From NCBI RefSeq assembly GCF_009865215.1, contig NZ_WWJX01001298.1, forward strand, positions 1-64,000: a stretch of DNA of 64,000 bases, read 5' to 3'. The notes under the pieces were generated by a model. The model did no database searches and had not been told where the DNA came from. It saw only the letters and a list, made by a program, of their open reading frames with translations. Within the stretch, counting starts at the first letter, position 1, and each line of letters opens with the position of its first letter. The position numbers and the translations under genes were made by a program. Source of the stretch: Streptomyces sp. SID3343. Lineage in GTDB: Bacteria > Actinomycetota > Actinomycetes > Streptomycetales > Streptomycetaceae. Positions 31,008 through 41,699 of this stretch are shown here, piece after piece.

Positions 31008-32291
31008 TCAGCCACGCGGGTAGGCCGGATGGGTGGAGACGAGTTCGGCCACCGCGGCGCGCACGCCGCGCGCGGTCGCGTCGTCGTCCTCTCGCACCGC
31101 GCGACCGATCAGCACGGCGATCTCCTTGAGGTCTCCCTCGGTCATGCCCTGCGTGGTCACCGCGGCCGTACCGACCCGGATCCCGGAGGCGATGGTCGGC
31201 TTCACGGGGTCGAACGGGACGGCGTTGCGGTTGAGCGTGATGCCGGCGCGTTCGCAGCGCCGTTCGGCGTCGTGGCCGCTGACTCCGATCCCGCGCAGGT
31301 CGAGCAGCGCGAGATGGGTGTCGGTGCCGCCGGAGACCGCGCGCATGCCCTCGGCTTGGAGCCCTTGGGTGAGTGTGTGCGCGTTGGCGATCACCTGGCG
31401 CGTGTAGGCGCGGTACGCGGGCGTCGCGGCCTCGCGCAGCGCGACCGCCTTCGCGGCCACGGCGTGCATGTGCGGGCCGCCCTGGGTGAACGGGTACACC
31501 GCGCGGTCGATCCGCTCCGCGAGGGCCGCGCGGCACAGGATCATCCCGCCGGGCGGGCCGCGCAGCACCTTGTGGGTCGTGCCCGTGACGATGTCGGCGT
31601 ACGGGACGGGCGAGGGCACCGCCTGCCCGGCGACGAGTCCGACGATGTGCGCGGCGTCCACCAGCAGGTAGGCGCCCACACGATCAGCGATCTGTCGAAA
31701 TGCCGCGAAATCGACAAGTCGTGGATAGGCGGTCGCGCCGCACACGATCAGCCGCGGCCGATGAGCCAGGGCCAGGGCTTCGACCTGCTCGTAGTCGATC
31801 CGTTCGTCGCCCTCGCGGACCCCGTAGGCGACCGTGTCGAACCAGCGTCCCGAGTAGTTCACCCGTGACCCGTGGGTGAGGTGACCGCCGTGCGGGAGCG
31901 ACATCGCCAGGATCGTGTCGCCGGGGACGAGCACCGCCGCGTAGGCCGCGAGGTTGGCCGCGGAGCCCGAGTGCGGCTGGACGTTGGCGTGATCGGCGCC
32001 GAACAGTTCCCGCGCGCGCCGGGCCGCGAGCTCCTCCGCGCGGTCCGCCTGCGCGCATCCACCGTGGTGACGCCGGCCCGGATATCCCTCGGCGTACTTG
32101 TTGGCGAGGGTGCTGCCCAGGGCGGCGAGCACGGCCGAGGAGGCGAAGTTCTCGCCGGCGATCAGCCGAAGTCCCTCGCGCTGCCCGGCCAGTTCTCCCG
32201 AGACGACTTCGGCGATCTCCGGGTCCGCGTGCTGAAGGGACGCGAAATCCGGTCCCCAGAAGGGAGTTGACGTGGAGTCGGGGGTGCCCAT
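31008..32291 (-). CDS. glyA: Serine hydroxymethyltransferase
   Basis: A 427-residue PLP enzyme interconverting serine and glycine with tetrahydrofolate. Seen: RLIAGENFASSAVLAALGS, NVQPHSGSAANLAAY, VDAAHIVGLVAG, and the PLP lysine in TGTTHKVLRGPPGGMIL. The stretch RRHHGGCAQADRAEELA differs from the more usual YYGGCExVD form, so it may be one of two paralogues. ATG at 32291 gives the expected length. Confidence 0.93.
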   Translation of the reverse strand: MGTPDSTSTPFWGPDFASLQHADPEIAEVVSGELAGQREGLRLIAGENFASSAVLAALGSTLANKYAEGYPGRRHHGGCAQADRAEELAARRARELFGADHANVQPHSGSAANLAAYAAVLVPGDTILAMSLPHGGHLTHGSRVNYSGRWFDTVAYGVREGDERIDYEQVEALALAHRPRLIVCGATAYPRLVDFAAFRQIADRVGAYLLVDAAHIVGLVAGQAVPSPVPYADIVTGTTHKVLRGPPGGMILCRAALAERIDRAVYPFTQGGPHMHAVAAKAVALREAATPAYRAYTRQVIANAHTLTQGLQAEGMRAVSGGTDTHLALLDLRGIGVSGHDAERRCERAGITLNRNAVPFDPVKPTIASGIRVGTAAVTTQGMTEGDLKEIAVLIGRAVREDDDATARGVRAAVAELVSTHPAYPRG

Positions 32292-32416
32292 GCACTGCTC
32301 CTCAAGGCCGCAGGGACATTCCCACCATAGGCCGGAGCATGGTGCGCGGACAGGCTCTCGCGGCCCATTCCGCAATCGTGACCCCCCACGCGCCGGCGAC
32401 CGCCCGACGCGGCGCC

Positions 32417-33070
32417 TCAGGCGATGTGCGCGGGGTGTCCGGTGAGCGCGGTGAGCACCGGATCCAGGGCCGAGCCGATGTCGGACGCGCAGGCCCGGAA
32501 CACGCTCAGCGGAGCGCCGTACGGGTCCGCCACCTCGTCCCACTCGGGGTCGGGCGCGGCGAGGCGCCCGCGCAGCGCGGCGGCGGCCCGCACGAGCGAG
32601 CGGCTGCGGCGGACGAGGTCGCGCTCGGGATAGGGCGCGCGCTCCAGGACCGCGACCAGGCGGGTGAACTCCTTGAGCGTGAACGTGCGCAGCCCCGAGG
32701 CGTGCCCCATCGACACCACGTGCGCCCGGTGGTCCAGGGTCGCGGTCAGCACGAGGTCGGCCTCGGCGACGTGCTCGTCGAGCAGCTCACGGCCGTGGAA
32801 GTCGCCCGGGTCGGCGCCGTACTCGAGCAGCACCTCGGCCGCGTGCGGCTCCATCGGCGCGCCCTCGTGCCCCCACGTGCCCGCGCTCTCCAGCGACAGC
32901 CGCACGCTGTCGTCCGCCGCGAGCCGACGCTCCAGGCCGAGTTTGGCCAGGCGCTCCGCGATGGGCGAGCGGCAGATGCTGCCGGTGCACACGAACAGGA
33001 TCCGAAACAGGTCCGGAGAACCGTACGTCCCGGATCCATACGAGGGCCCACCGGTAGGCGGGGCGGTCAA
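32417..33070 (-). CDS. Low-molecular-weight protein-tyrosine-phosphatase family
   Basis: A 217-residue protein with the P-loop CTGSICRS (C28 to R34) and the later general-acid loop ADPYG. It is longer than classical 160-residue enzymes because of an N-terminal Gly/Pro/Ser leader and an inserted helical part. It may act on tyrosine-phosphorylated wall or exopolysaccharide enzymes, but no kinase is adjacent. The start is TTG at 33070, overlapping the previous stop (TTGA), with GGAGG just ahead. Confidence 0.85.
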   Translation of the reverse strand: MTAPPTGGPSYGSGTYGSPDLFRILFVCTGSICRSPIAERLAKLGLERRLAADDSVRLSLESAGTWGHEGAPMEPHAAEVLLEYGADPGDFHGRELLDEHVAEADLVLTATLDHRAHVVSMGHASGLRTFTLKEFTRLVAVLERAPYPERDLVRRSRSLVRAAAALRGRLAAPDPEWDEVADPYGAPLSVFRACASDIGSALDPVLTALTGHPAHIA

Positions 33071-33714
33071 TTCACGCCCTCCAGGTCGGGTACGACCTCG
33101 CGCAACGTCTCCAGGGAAAGGGCACCCTCGCGCAGCAGACGCGGCCGCCCGGCGGTCAGGTCGATGATCGAGGACGGATCGGTGGTGGGGCACGTACCAC
33201 CGTCGAGGTAGACCGAGACCGAGTCGCCCAGTTGCGCTTGCGCCTCGTCGACCGTGGTGGCCGCCGGATTCCCGGAGCGGTTCGCGCTGCTGACCGCCAT
33301 CGGGCCGGTCTCGGTGAGCAGCTCGATCGCGACGGGGTGCAGCGGCATCCGCACCGCGACCGTGCCGCGGGTGTCGCCCAGGTCCCACATCAGCGACGGC
33401 TGGTGGAACGCGACGATCGTCAGCGCGCCGGGCCAGAACGCGTCGACCAGCTCCCACCCCAACTCGGGGAAGCCGGTGACCAGGCCGTGCAGGGTGTTCG
33501 GGGAGCCGACCAGGACGGGCGAGGGCATGTTGCGGCCCCGCCCCTTGGCGTCGAGCAACGCGTGCACGGCGTGCGGCGTGAACGCGTCCGCGCCGATGCC
33601 GTACAGCGTGTCCGTGGGCAGGACCACCAGATCGCCGCGCTTGACGGCCGAGGTGGCCTCACGCAGCCCGAGCCCGCGATCCATCACGTCGGAGCAGTCG
33701 TAGCGTCGACTCAT
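33067..33714 (-). CDS. L-threonylcarbamoyladenylate synthase (TsaC/YwlC/Sua5)
   Basis: A 215-residue YrdC-domain enzyme that makes threonylcarbamoyl-AMP for the t6A modification of ANN-decoding tRNAs. Seen: VVLPTDTLYGIGADAF, the KGRGRNMPSPVLV loop, ANRSGNPAATT. No C-terminal Sua5 domain, so it is the short type. ATG at 33714 follows AGGAGGT at a spacing of ten. It lies between prmC and the phosphatase and is coupled to the latter. Confidence 0.93.
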   Translation of the reverse strand: MSRRYDCSDVMDRGLGLREATSAVKRGDLVVLPTDTLYGIGADAFTPHAVHALLDAKGRGRNMPSPVLVGSPNTLHGLVTGFPELGWELVDAFWPGALTIVAFHQPSLMWDLGDTRGTVAVRMPLHPVAIELLTETGPMAVSSANRSGNPAATTVDEAQAQLGDSVSVYLDGGTCPTTDPSSIIDLTAGRPRLLREGALSLETLREVVPDLEGVN

Positions 33715-33799
33715 CGGGCTCTTACCTCCTGAAGCGGTACGGACGAACTCGTGCCGAGTGCCGCGTTCGACCACGAACGCGGCATCGAGGAGGCGCGGT

Positions 33800-34645
33800 T
33801 CACGCGCCTTCCTTGCGGGCGGTCGTGTAGCGGGGGCGGTTGGTCAGATCGCGGTGATCGGCCGCGTCCACCCAACCGGCTTCCTCGTTGAAGATCCACG
33901 GCACCGCGCCGCCCTGCGTGTCGGCGTGCTCGACCACGACGAGTCCGCCGGGTCGCAGCAGCCGGTAGGCAGTCTTGGACAGGACCCGAATGAAGTCGAG
34001 TCCGTCGGGCCCCGAGAACAGCGCCATCTCGGGGTCGTGATCGCGCGCCTCGGGGGCGACCTCGTCGCGCTCCTCCAGCGGGATGTACGGGGGGTTGCTG
34101 ATCACGAGGTCGACCGTGCCGTCGAGTTCGGGCAGCGCGGTCAGCGCGTCGCCCGCGTGCAGCACGACGCGCGATCCGCTCGCGTTGCGGGTCGCGTAGC
34201 GAAAGGCGCCCGGGTCCAGCTCGACCGCGTGCACGACCGAGCGCGGCACCTCCTGCGCGACGGCCAGCGCGATCGCGCCGGAGCCGGTACACAGGTCCAC
34301 CACGAGCGGCTCGGCCACGTCCATCGCCCGCAGCGCGTCTATCGCCCAGCCCACGACCACCTCGGTCTCCGGGCGGGGCACGAAGACGCCGGGGCCGACC
34401 TGGAGTTCGAGGTAGCGAAAGAACGCGCGCCCGGTGATGTGCTGCAACGGCTCGCGGGCCTCGCGCCGGGCGACGGCCTCCCAAAAGCGCGCGTCGAAGT
34501 CGCCGTCGGCGACGGTGTGCAGGGTGCCGCGCTTGACGCCGTGCACGAACGCCGCGAGTTCCTCGGCATCGAAGCGCGGAGAGGGAACACCCGCGTCGGC
34601 CAGTCGCAAAGTGGCCTGGGCCACTTCGGCGAGCAGCAGGTTCAT
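33800..34645 (-). CDS. prmC: Release factor glutamine methyltransferase PrmC
   Basis: A 281-residue SAM enzyme that methylates the glutamine of the GGQ motif in release factors. The SAM site VVDLCTGSGAIALAVA and the catalytic NPPY in DLVISNPPYIP are intact, and the N-terminal helical domain includes REPLQHITGRAFF. It follows prfA by 10 bp, pairing the enzyme with its substrate gene. Confidence 0.96.
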   Translation of the reverse strand: MNLLLAEVAQATLRLADAGVPSPRFDAEELAAFVHGVKRGTLHTVADGDFDARFWEAVARREAREPLQHITGRAFFRYLELQVGPGVFVPRPETEVVVGWAIDALRAMDVAEPLVVDLCTGSGAIALAVAQEVPRSVVHAVELDPGAFRYATRNASGSRVVLHAGDALTALPELDGTVDLVISNPPYIPLEERDEVAPEARDHDPEMALFSGPDGLDFIRVLSKTAYRLLRPGGLVVVEHADTQGGAVPWIFNEEAGWVDAADHRDLTNRPRYTTARKEGA

Positions 34646-34655
34646 CTCGTCTCCG

Positions 34656-35723
34656 TTATTGGTGGGCGAGCCGGGCGGCCATGTCGGCGTCGACGCACGA
34701 CTGGATGACCGGGTCGAGGTCGCCGTCGAGCACCTGATCCAGGTTGTACGCCTTGTAGCCCACGCGGTGGTCCGAAATCCGGTTTTCCGCGAAGTTGTAC
34801 GTCCGGATGCGCTCCGAACGGTCTACCGTACGCACCTGACTGCGGCGCACGTCCGAGGCTTCCTTGTCGGCCTCCTCCTGTGCGGCGGCGAGCATGCGCG
34901 CCCGCAGGATGCGCATCGCCGACTCCTTGTTCTGGAGCTGGCTCTTCTCGTTCTGGCACGAGACCACGATGCCGGTCGGCAGGTGCGTGATGCGCACCGC
35001 GGAGTCGGTCGTGTTGACGGACTGCCCACCGGGGCCGGACGAGCGGTAGACGTCGATCCGCAGGTCGTTCGCGTTGATCTCGACCTCGACGTCCTGGGCC
35101 TCGGGCAACACGAGGACACCGGCGGCGGAGGTGTGGATGCGGCCCTGCGACTCGGTCGCGGGCACTCGCTGTACGCGGTGCACGCCGCCCTCGAACTTCA
35201 GCCGGGCGTAGACACCCTCGCCGGGCGCCGGGTTGCCCTTGGTCTTCACCGCGACCTGGACGTCCTTGTAGCCGCCGAGGTCGGATTCGTTGGCTTCGAG
35301 GATCTCGGTCTTCCAACCGGCGCGCTCGGCGTAGCGCAGATACATCCGCAGCAGGTCGCCCGCGAACAGGGCCGACTCCTCGCCACCCTCGCCCGCCTTG
35401 ACCTCCAGGATGACGTCCTTGTCGTCGGCCGGGTCGCGCGGCACGAGCAGCCGGCGGAGCTTTTCGGCCCACTCCTCGCGGCGCACTTGCGATTCCTCCG
35501 CCTCGGCGGCGAAGTCGGGGTCCTCCGCGACCAGTTCGAGCGCCGCCTCGACGTCGTCGCTCGCACTGGCCCACTGCCGGTAGGCATCGACGATCGGCCC
35601 GAGTTCGGCGTAGCGCCGACCGAGGTTGCGAGCGCGCGTCTGGTCGGTGTGCACCGCCGGATCGGCGAGCTGCTTCTCCAGGTCGGCGTGCTCGGCGAGC
35701 AGGTCGTCCATCGCCTCGAACAC
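34656..35723 (-). CDS. prfA: Peptide chain release factor 1
   Basis: A 355-residue factor for UAA and UAG. GGQ is in [19 protein letters not shown], and the codon-recognition tripeptide is PAT in [14 protein letters not shown], the RF1 type. The start is GTG at 35723 with GAGGAG six bases ahead; family N terminus [19 protein letters not shown] agrees. Confidence 0.96.
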   Translation of the reverse strand: MFEAMDDLLAEHADLEKQLADPAVHTDQTRARNLGRRYAELGPIVDAYRQWASASDDVEAALELVAEDPDFAAEAEESQVRREEWAEKLRRLLVPRDPADDKDVILEVKAGEGGEESALFAGDLLRMYLRYAERAGWKTEILEANESDLGGYKDVQVAVKTKGNPAPGEGVYARLKFEGGVHRVQRVPATESQGRIHTSAAGVLVLPEAQDVEVEINANDLRIDVYRSSGPGGQSVNTTDSAVRITHLPTGIVVSCQNEKSQLQNKESAMRILRARMLAAAQEEADKEASDVRRSQVRTVDRSERIRTYNFAENRISDHRVGYKAYNLDQVLDGDLDPVIQSCVDADMAARLAHQ

Positions 35724-35870
35724 AGGGGCTCCTCTGTCTATGGCCGCGAACTCGGCGGGATCGGTGGCGCAGCGCGGTGCGGGCGGCGAAGGGGTGGGGG
35801 GACTGCGGCCGGCGCGCTCGGTGACGAGGCGCCGGGCTGTGCCGCACCCCGGATCACGCAGACAAACGAA

Positions 35871-35927
35871 CGGCGCCGGAGGAGCGGGACGGGCCTTGGA
35901 ACAAGGCCCACCGCTCCTCCGGCGCCG
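35871..35927 (-). terminator. Compound hairpin after rpmE
   Basis: A 17-bp perfect outer stem (35871-35887 with 35911-35927) encloses an inner 8-bp stem GGGCCTTG/CAAGGCCC with a GAA loop. It starts 9 bp past the rpmE stop and separates it from prfA. Confidence 0.85.
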
Positions 35928-35935
35928 CAGGGTCG

Positions 35936-36160
35936 CTAGTTGCTCCCGGCCACCGGCTGCTTGCCGAAGCGCTTCTCGAAGCGCGCGACACGGCCGCCCG
36001 TGTCGAGGATCTTCTGCTTGCCCGTGTAGAACGGGTGGCACTGCGAGCAGACCTCGACGCGGATCTGGCCGCTCGTAGCAGTGCTGTGGGTGGTGAACGT
36101 CGAGCCACAGCCACAGGTGACGGTGGTTTCCACGTACTCCGGGTGAATTTCGGGCTTCAC
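35936..36160 (-). CDS. rpmE: 50S ribosomal protein L31 (zinc form)
   Basis: A 74-residue L31 of the zinc-binding C+ type: C16, C18 in VTCGCGS and C38, C41 in [13 protein letters not shown]. The zinc form is normally replaced by a Cys-free paralogue under zinc limitation in streptomycetes. It lies downstream of rho and upstream of prfA. Confidence 0.97.
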   Translation of the reverse strand: MKPEIHPEYVETTVTCGCGSTFTTHSTATSGQIRVEVCSQCHPFYTGKQKILDTGGRVARFEKRFGKQPVAGSN

Positions 36161-36362
36161 AGGAATCTCCTTGAGGTTCGGGAGGGCACCGGGTCGTACA
36201 CCCGAATGGGCATCACGTGAACCGGGACCGACAGAGCAGTCTGCCAGGAGGGGGCAGCCGGACCCAAATCAGGGTCTGTACCGCCCAACCACGACCGGGG
36301 TGAGGGCATTCCCGCCCCCTCTTGGTCAGCGCGCTGTGTCTTGTTCTTTCGGTCTTGCTCAC

Positions 36363-36392
36363 GGGCGGACCGGCCCTGAGGCCGACCCGCCC
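36363..36392 (-). terminator. Hairpin in the rho-rpmE gap
   Basis: GGGCGG/CCGCCC forms the outer stem and CGGCC/GGCCG the inner stem around a CTGA loop, with a 2-base internal loop. It lies about 110 bp past the rho stop. Confidence 0.5.
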
Positions 36393-36419
36393 GCTCCGAG
36401 CGACAGATCCGAGGACCTG

Positions 36420-36445
36420 GTCGTTCGGCATCGGCGTGGTCTTCT
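36420..36445 (-). repeat. Second copy of the rho 3' end
   Basis: This 26-base stretch matches 36502-36527, the last codons of rho (encoding KTTPMPND), at 25 of 26 positions. It lies 82 bp downstream of the true 3' end, outside any gene, and has no start or stop context of its own. Confidence 0.8.
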
Positions 36446-36498
36446 ACTGTGCCGATCCGGGAGCGACCCCCGGACCCCACGCCTCCGCCCCGATCGGT

Positions 36499-38664
36499 CT
36501 AGTCGTTCGGCATCGGCGTAGTCTTCTGGATTTGCATCAGGAACTCGCCGTTGCTCTTGGTCTTCTTCATCTTGTCCAGGAGCAGTTCGATGGCCTGCTG
36601 CTGGTCGAGGGCGTGCAGCACCCGGCGCAGCTTCCAGACGACCGCGAGTTCGTCCGGCGCCATCAGGATCTCTTCCTTGCGGGTGCTGGACGCGTCCACG
36701 TCCACCGCCGGGAAGATGCGCTTGTCGGCGAGCTTGCGGTCGAGCTTGAGCTCCATGTTGCCGGTGCCCTTGAACTCCTCGAAGATCACCTCGTCCATGC
36801 GCGAGCCGGTCTCGACGAGCGCGGTGGCGAGGATGGTCAGCGAGCCGCCGTTCTCGATGTTGCGCGCCGCGCCGAAGAACTTCTTCGGCGGGTACAGCGC
36901 GGTCGAGTCGACACCACCGGACAGGATGCGGCCGGAGGCCGGCGCCGCGAGGTTGTACGCGCGGCCCAGGCGGGTGATCGAGTCGAGCAGCACGACGACG
37001 TCGTGGCCCAGCTCGACGAGGCGCTTGGCCCGCTCGATCGCCAGTTCGGCGACGATCGTGTGGTCCTCGGCCGGACGGTCGAAGGTCGAGGAGATGACCT
37101 CGCCCTTGACCGACCGCTGCATGTCGGTGACCTCTTCGGGGCGCTCGTCCACGAGCACGACCATCAGGTGGCACTCGGGGTTGTTCACGGTGATCGCGTT
37201 GGCGATCGCCTGGAGCACCATCGTCTTGCCGGCCTTCGGGGGCGCGACGATCAGTCCGCGCTGCCCCTTGCCGATCGGCGCGACGAGGTCGATGATCCGC
37301 GTGGTCAGCGCGCTGGAGTCGGTCTCCAGGCGGAGCCGGTCCTGCGGGTACAGGGGGGTCAGCTTGTTGAAGTCGGAGCGCTGACGCGCCTGTTCCGGCT
37401 CCATGCCGTTGACCGTGTCCAGGCGCACGAGCGCGTTGAACTTCTCGCGGCGCTCGCCGTCGCGCGGCTGGCGCACCGCGCCGACGATCGCGTCGCCCTT
37501 GCGCAGGCCGTTCTTGCGCACCTGGGCGAGCGAGACGTACACGTCGTTGGAGCCGGGCAGGTAGCCCGAGGTCCGCACGAACGCGTAGTTGTCGAGGATG
37601 TCCAGGATGCCCGCGACGGGCACCAGGATGTCGTCGTCGGCCAGCACGGGCTCGTTCGTCTCGAAGCCCTCGCGGCCGCCGCGGCGACGGTTGCGGTCGC
37701 GGTAGCGCCCGCGACGACGCCGGCCGCCACCCTCGAAGTCGTCGTCGGGACCCATGGGGTCGTTGTCCTGCTGCTGCTGTTGCTGCTGCTTGCCGCGGTC
37801 GCCACCGCGGTCGCCACGCTCGGCACGGTCGCCGCGCTCGCCCCGCTCGGGACGGTCGCCGCGATCACTGCGGTCACTGCGGTCGGTGCGCTCCGCGCGG
37901 TCGGTGCGCTCGTTGTTGCGCTCGCCACGCTCGGCCCGCTCGCCGCGCTCCGGGCGCTCGGCCCGGTCGGCGTTGGCGTTGTTGTTGCGCTCGCCGCGGT
38001 CGCGACGGTTCTGGCCGCGCTCGCGACGCTCGCGACGGCCTTCACGCTCGCCGCCCTCGCGCTGCTCGCCCTGCTCGTCGCCCGTGCGCTCGGGGCGCTC
38101 GGTGCGCTCGCCACGGCGGCGCGTGGTGGTGGCCTCGCCGGCCTCGGCCGCGGGCTCGCCCTGGTCACGACGGGCGCGACCGTTGGCGGGGGCCTCGGCG
38201 GCGGCCTGCTCCGGAATCTCGATCTGCGACGCGGTCTCGACCGCGACGCGCGTCCGGGCGGCACGGCGGGTACGCGTGGGCGCCTCCGCCGCGGGGGCCG
38301 CGGGCGCCTCGGCGACCGGGGGGGCCTGGGCCTCGGCGGGCGCCGCGCCGTTGTCCGCCGCGACGGCCTTGGCCTTGCTCGCGCGGGCCGGCTTCGTGGC
38401 GGCAGCGGCGGGAGCCGCGTCGGAGCCGCCCTGCTTCGCCTGGATGGCCTCGATCAGCTGGCTCTTGCGCATGCGGCCGGTGCCACTGATGCCGAGACCG
38501 GTGGCGACCTGCTGGAGCTCGGCGAGCACCATGCCGTTGAGGCCGGTGCCGGTCGAACGGCGGCGCCGGGTGGCGGGAGCGGGGGCGTCCGCGGTGGCAG
38601 CCGCGTCACCCGAGGTGGACGCGGCCTGTGGCGTTGCGTCCATGAGTTCGGTGGTGTCGCTCAC
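36499..38664 (-). CDS. rho: Transcription termination factor Rho
   Basis: A 721-residue Rho, much longer than the 419 residues of E. coli. After a RHO_N-type segment ([19 protein letters not shown]) come about 250 residues rich in Arg, Glu, Asp and Gly, with runs such as [16 protein letters not shown] and a seven-Gln run, as known in high-GC Gram-positives, where the insert broadens RNA binding. The ATPase core has Walker A in [17 protein letters not shown], and [13 protein letters not shown]. The start is taken as GTG at 38664 with AAGGA ahead. Repetitive DNA in the insert gives long spurious antisense frames. Confidence 0.96.
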   Translation of the reverse strand: MSDTTELMDATPQAASTSGDAAATADAPAPATRRRRSTGTGLNGMVLAELQQVATGLGISGTGRMRKSQLIEAIQAKQGGSDAAPAAAATKPARASKAKAVAADNGAAPAEAQAPPVAEAPAAPAAEAPTRTRRAARTRVAVETASQIEIPEQAAAEAPANGRARRDQGEPAAEAGEATTTRRRGERTERPERTGDEQGEQREGGEREGRRERRERGQNRRDRGERNNNANADRAERPERGERAERGERNNERTDRAERTDRSDRSDRGDRPERGERGDRAERGDRGGDRGKQQQQQQQDNDPMGPDDDFEGGGRRRRGRYRDRNRRRGGREGFETNEPVLADDDILVPVAGILDILDNYAFVRTSGYLPGSNDVYVSLAQVRKNGLRKGDAIVGAVRQPRDGERREKFNALVRLDTVNGMEPEQARQRSDFNKLTPLYPQDRLRLETDSSALTTRIIDLVAPIGKGQRGLIVAPPKAGKTMVLQAIANAITVNNPECHLMVVLVDERPEEVTDMQRSVKGEVISSTFDRPAEDHTIVAELAIERAKRLVELGHDVVVLLDSITRLGRAYNLAAPASGRILSGGVDSTALYPPKKFFGAARNIENGGSLTILATALVETGSRMDEVIFEEFKGTGNMELKLDRKLADKRIFPAVDVDASSTRKEEILMAPDELAVVWKLRRVLHALDQQQAIELLLDKMKKTKSNGEFLMQIQKTTPMPND

Positions 38665-39278
38665 GAAGGGTCCTTCCCTGGAGCGGGCGTCGGCCTTGAG
38701 GGGGCACGGCGACCGGTTGTGCTGTCCGTTCCGCTTCCAGCGCGGTCCGGTGCGGTGGTCCGCCGGATGGCGGGAATCATCGAAAATGTGCCCAGTACTG
38801 CGGGGATCGGGCTCATGTGTGTATGTGCCTGTGGGGGCTCGTATTCCTGTCGGGAAAGTGCCCTCGGGACCCCGGGGTGAGCTCGACACGGCACGGTGCT
38901 TCCGCCGGTCGGATTCGGGGAGCCACGTTCGTCACGAAGGACAAGCAGGAGGGGAGACTCCCAAGGGATCGTGGCCACAGAGCACCGAACGCGCCCAACC
39001 CTATGCGGGCGGGGGATCTGGTGCGGTGATGACGCTAACACTACCGGACCCAAGAGACATTCCCCCACCCCATCGCTCCCCCGGCGCAGCCCTTTTTCGT
39101 GCGGTAGTGCAGTGGAGTGAACGAATCGACGAGCGTCGGCGGTCGTCTTCGGCATTTCGACGGCTCGCTCTCGCGAACCGTCTCGTGCCTGCCTCGTGCC
39201 TGCCTCGCGCCTGCTGATCCCGTCCGCCGGCGTACTGCCGACGAACAGCGAATACGCAGGTCGTGCCGGTCGCGCCCG
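38665..39278. other. Intergenic region between thrB and rho
   Basis: About 610 bp without a supported gene. Frames on both strands read as Arg/Ser-rich composition noise. It should contain the rho promoter and leader. I see no riboswitch or strong hairpin that I can define. Confidence 0.4.
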
Positions 39279-40193
39279 TCATGCCAGCGGCATGACGCTT
39301 GCTCCGTTCCCGTCCACTTCCAGTTGCCGAACCACCCAATCGGGCCCGGCCATACCGATCGCCTCGTCCACGCGGTCGGATGTGACCAGGGCGAGTACGG
39401 TCGGCCCCGCGCCGGAGACGACCGCGGCCATCCCCTGAGCGCGCAGCTTGTCGATCAATTCCGCGCTCGCGGGCATCGCGGGCGCTCGGTAGGTCTGGTG
39501 CAACCTGTCCTCGGTCGCGGCGAACAGCAGGTCGGGGCGCGTCGTGAGCGCCGTGACCAGCAATCCGGCACGGCCGGCGTTGGCCGACGCGTCGCGATGG
39601 GTCACCTTGGCCGGCAACAGACCGCGTGCGACTTCGGTGGACAGCGGTGTCGCGGGTACGAACACCACAGGGGATATTCCCCGATCGGGGGCCGAACGCA
39701 CCGCGTGGGGGCCGTCTTCGTCGGTCCACGCGATGGTGAAACCACCGAGCAGGCACGCCGCGACGTTGTCCGGGTGGCCTTCGAGCTCGGTGGCGAGCGC
39801 GAGCGTGGCGTCGTCGTCGAGCCGCTCCGCCCCGCCTATCGTCAGCGCGCGGGCGGCGATCACCCCGGCGCAGATGGCGGCGGCGGACGAGCCGAGCCCG
39901 CGTCCGTGTGGGATGCGGTTGGCGCATACGACGTCGAGCCCGGGCGGGCGACCGCCCATGGCCTCGAACGCGGCATAGGCGGCACGAACGACGAGGTGAT
40001 TCTCGTCGCGGGTGAGATTCTCGGCGCCCTCGCCGGCGATGTCGATCGACAGACCCTCGTCGGCGACCCGGACGGCGACGTCGTCGTACAGTCCGAGCGC
40101 GAGTCCGAACGCGTCGAACCCGGGGCCCAGGTTGGCGCTCGTGGCCGGGATGCGAACCCGGACTGGGGCGGCGCGGAATGCGGGGCCGGCCAT
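39279..40193 (-). CDS. thrB: Homoserine kinase
   Basis: A 304-residue GHMP kinase that phosphorylates homoserine for threonine synthesis. Seen: VRIPATSANLGPGFDAFGLAL at the N terminus (motif 1), the phosphate-binding IPHGRGLGSSAAA, and the C-terminal VSGAGPTVLAL. ATG at 40193 follows GGAGGAG. It lies downstream of thrC, but a strong terminator in the roughly 410-bp gap suggests its own promoter. Confidence 0.96.
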   Translation of the reverse strand: MAGPAFRAAPVRVRIPATSANLGPGFDAFGLALGLYDDVAVRVADEGLSIDIAGEGAENLTRDENHLVVRAAYAAFEAMGGRPPGLDVVCANRIPHGRGLGSSAAAICAGVIAARALTIGGAERLDDDATLALATELEGHPDNVAACLLGGFTIAWTDEDGPHAVRSAPDRGISPVVFVPATPLSTEVARGLLPAKVTHRDASANAGRAGLLVTALTTRPDLLFAATEDRLHQTYRAPAMPASAELIDKLRAQGMAAVVSGAGPTVLALVTSDRVDEAIGMAGPDWVVRQLEVDGNGASVMPLA

Positions 40194-40437
40194 ACGCGTG
40201 GACACTCCTCCTCGTGGAGTTCCGGGCACCTTCGCGGGACGGTCCGAACCGGTGACGCATTCGGGAAATCGCGGGTGCTGCGGAACGGCAGGAACAGACG
40301 CGAGACTCGGGCGGCGTACGCCGCGGAACGAGTGAAGGTCGCGTCCGGTGATCAGCCTACCGAAGGTGCGTTCCCTCGCGGGACACCATTGGCGCGGCGT
40401 CGGAAGATCGGTATCGGAAATGCGATCGAAAAGGACC

Positions 40438-40471
40438 GAAGGCGGTCGACGAATGCTCGTCGACCGCCTTC
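40438..40471. terminator. Strong terminator after thrC
   Basis: A 15-bp perfect stem (GAAGGCGGTCGACGA and its complement) with an ATGC loop, flanked by CTTTTG on the plus side and by a TTTTC run on the minus strand, so it can work in both directions. The stretch 40,500-40,606 between it and thrC is G-rich, with repeats of GGTGGGCCTTGGT type. Confidence 0.85.
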
Positions 40472-40606
40472 TTTTGATCACGCCGCGCTTTTCGGGCCGG
40501 ATTGGCCGGTAAAGGCTGCTCCCGATGGGTGGGCCGGGGGCGGCTGTTGGTGGGGCCTTGGTGGGCCTGGTCAGCCTTGGTGGGCGTCGGCCTGGGTGGG
40601 CCTTGG

Positions 40607-41692
40607 TCAGCCGTCGAGGCCGAGCTGCGCGGCGGCGGCCGACGCGTCTATCGGGACGACGACCGGCTTGGGCGCGCCCGCGACGGCCCAGTCGGGGTCC
40701 TTGAGGCCGTTGCCGGTCACCGTGCACACGATCCGCTGGCCCGGGTCGACCCGGCCCTGATCGGCCGCCTGGAGCAGTCCGGCCACACTCGCGGCGGACG
40801 CGGGCTCCACGAAGACACCCTCCTGTGCGGCCAGGAGTCGATAGGCCGAAAGGATCTGACGGTCGGTCACCGACTCGATGTGGCCGTGCGAGTCGTCGCG
40901 CGCGGCGATCGCGAAGTCCCACGACGCCGGGTTGCCGATCCGGATCGCGGTCGCGATCGTCTGCGGCGAAAGCACCGGCGCGCCGTTGACCAGCGGGGCC
41001 GAACCGGCCGCCTGGTAGCCCCACATGCGCGGCAGGCGGGTGGACAGGCCGTCGGCCGCGTATTCGCGGTAGCCCTTCCAGTACGCCGTGATGTTGCCCG
41101 CGTTGCCGACCGGCAGGACGTGGATGTCGGGCGCGTCGCCGAGCATGTCGACGATCTCGAACGCGGCGGTCTTCTGGCCCTCGATGCGGACCGGGTTGAC
41201 CGAGTTGACGAGCGCGACCGGATACTTTTCGGCCAGGTCGCGGGCCAGCGTCAGGCAGTCGTCGAAGTTGCCGTCGACCTGCAGGATGCGCGCGCCGTGC
41301 ACGAGCGCCTGACCCATCTTGCCGAGCGCGATCTTGCCCTGCGGAACGAGCACCGCACACACCATGCCGGCCCGCACCGCATACGCCGCGGCGGACGCGG
41401 AGGTGTTGCCGGTGGACGCGCAGATGACCGCCTGCGCGCCTTCCTCCTTGGCCTTGGAGATCGCCATCGTCATGCCGCGGTCCTTGAAGGACCCGGTCGG
41501 ATTGGCGCCCTCGACCTTGAGGTGAACCTCACATCCCGTGCGCTCGGAGAGCACCTGGGCGGGGACGAGCGGCGTGCCACCCTCACGCAGGGTGACCACG
41601 GGTGTGTTCGCCGAAACCGGCAGACGGTCGCGATATTCCTCGATGACCCCGCGCCACTGAGTGGTGCGGACGCCTTCCTTGAGCGCGCTCAC
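40607..41692 (-). CDS. thrC: Threonine synthase
   Basis: A 361-residue PLP lyase that forms threonine from O-phosphohomoserine. The PLP lysine lies in [14 protein letters not shown], and [15 protein letters not shown] and [13 protein letters not shown] are the cofactor phosphate loops. The start is GTG at 41692 with GAGGGA ahead; it follows hom by 7 bp, so hom-thrC is an operon. Confidence 0.96.
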   Translation of the reverse strand: MSALKEGVRTTQWRGVIEEYRDRLPVSANTPVVTLREGGTPLVPAQVLSERTGCEVHLKVEGANPTGSFKDRGMTMAISKAKEEGAQAVICASTGNTSASAAAYAVRAGMVCAVLVPQGKIALGKMGQALVHGARILQVDGNFDDCLTLARDLAEKYPVALVNSVNPVRIEGQKTAAFEIVDMLGDAPDIHVLPVGNAGNITAYWKGYREYAADGLSTRLPRMWGYQAAGSAPLVNGAPVLSPQTIATAIRIGNPASWDFAIAARDDSHGHIESVTDRQILSAYRLLAAQEGVFVEPASAASVAGLLQAADQGRVDPGQRIVCTVTGNGLKDPDWAVAGAPKPVVVPIDASAAAAQLGLDG

Positions 41693-41699
41693 GGTCCCT

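Noticed and set aside
36171-36521. Small gene between rpmE and rho
   Set aside because: The segment holds a hairpin and the copied rho end. Its open frames include translations of the duplicated rho tail and have no start signal.
36322-38880. Long plus-strand open frame of more than 800 codons over rho
   Set aside because: It is antisense to rho and is produced by the Arg/Asp codon repeats. The minus strand carries a complete Rho with all motifs.
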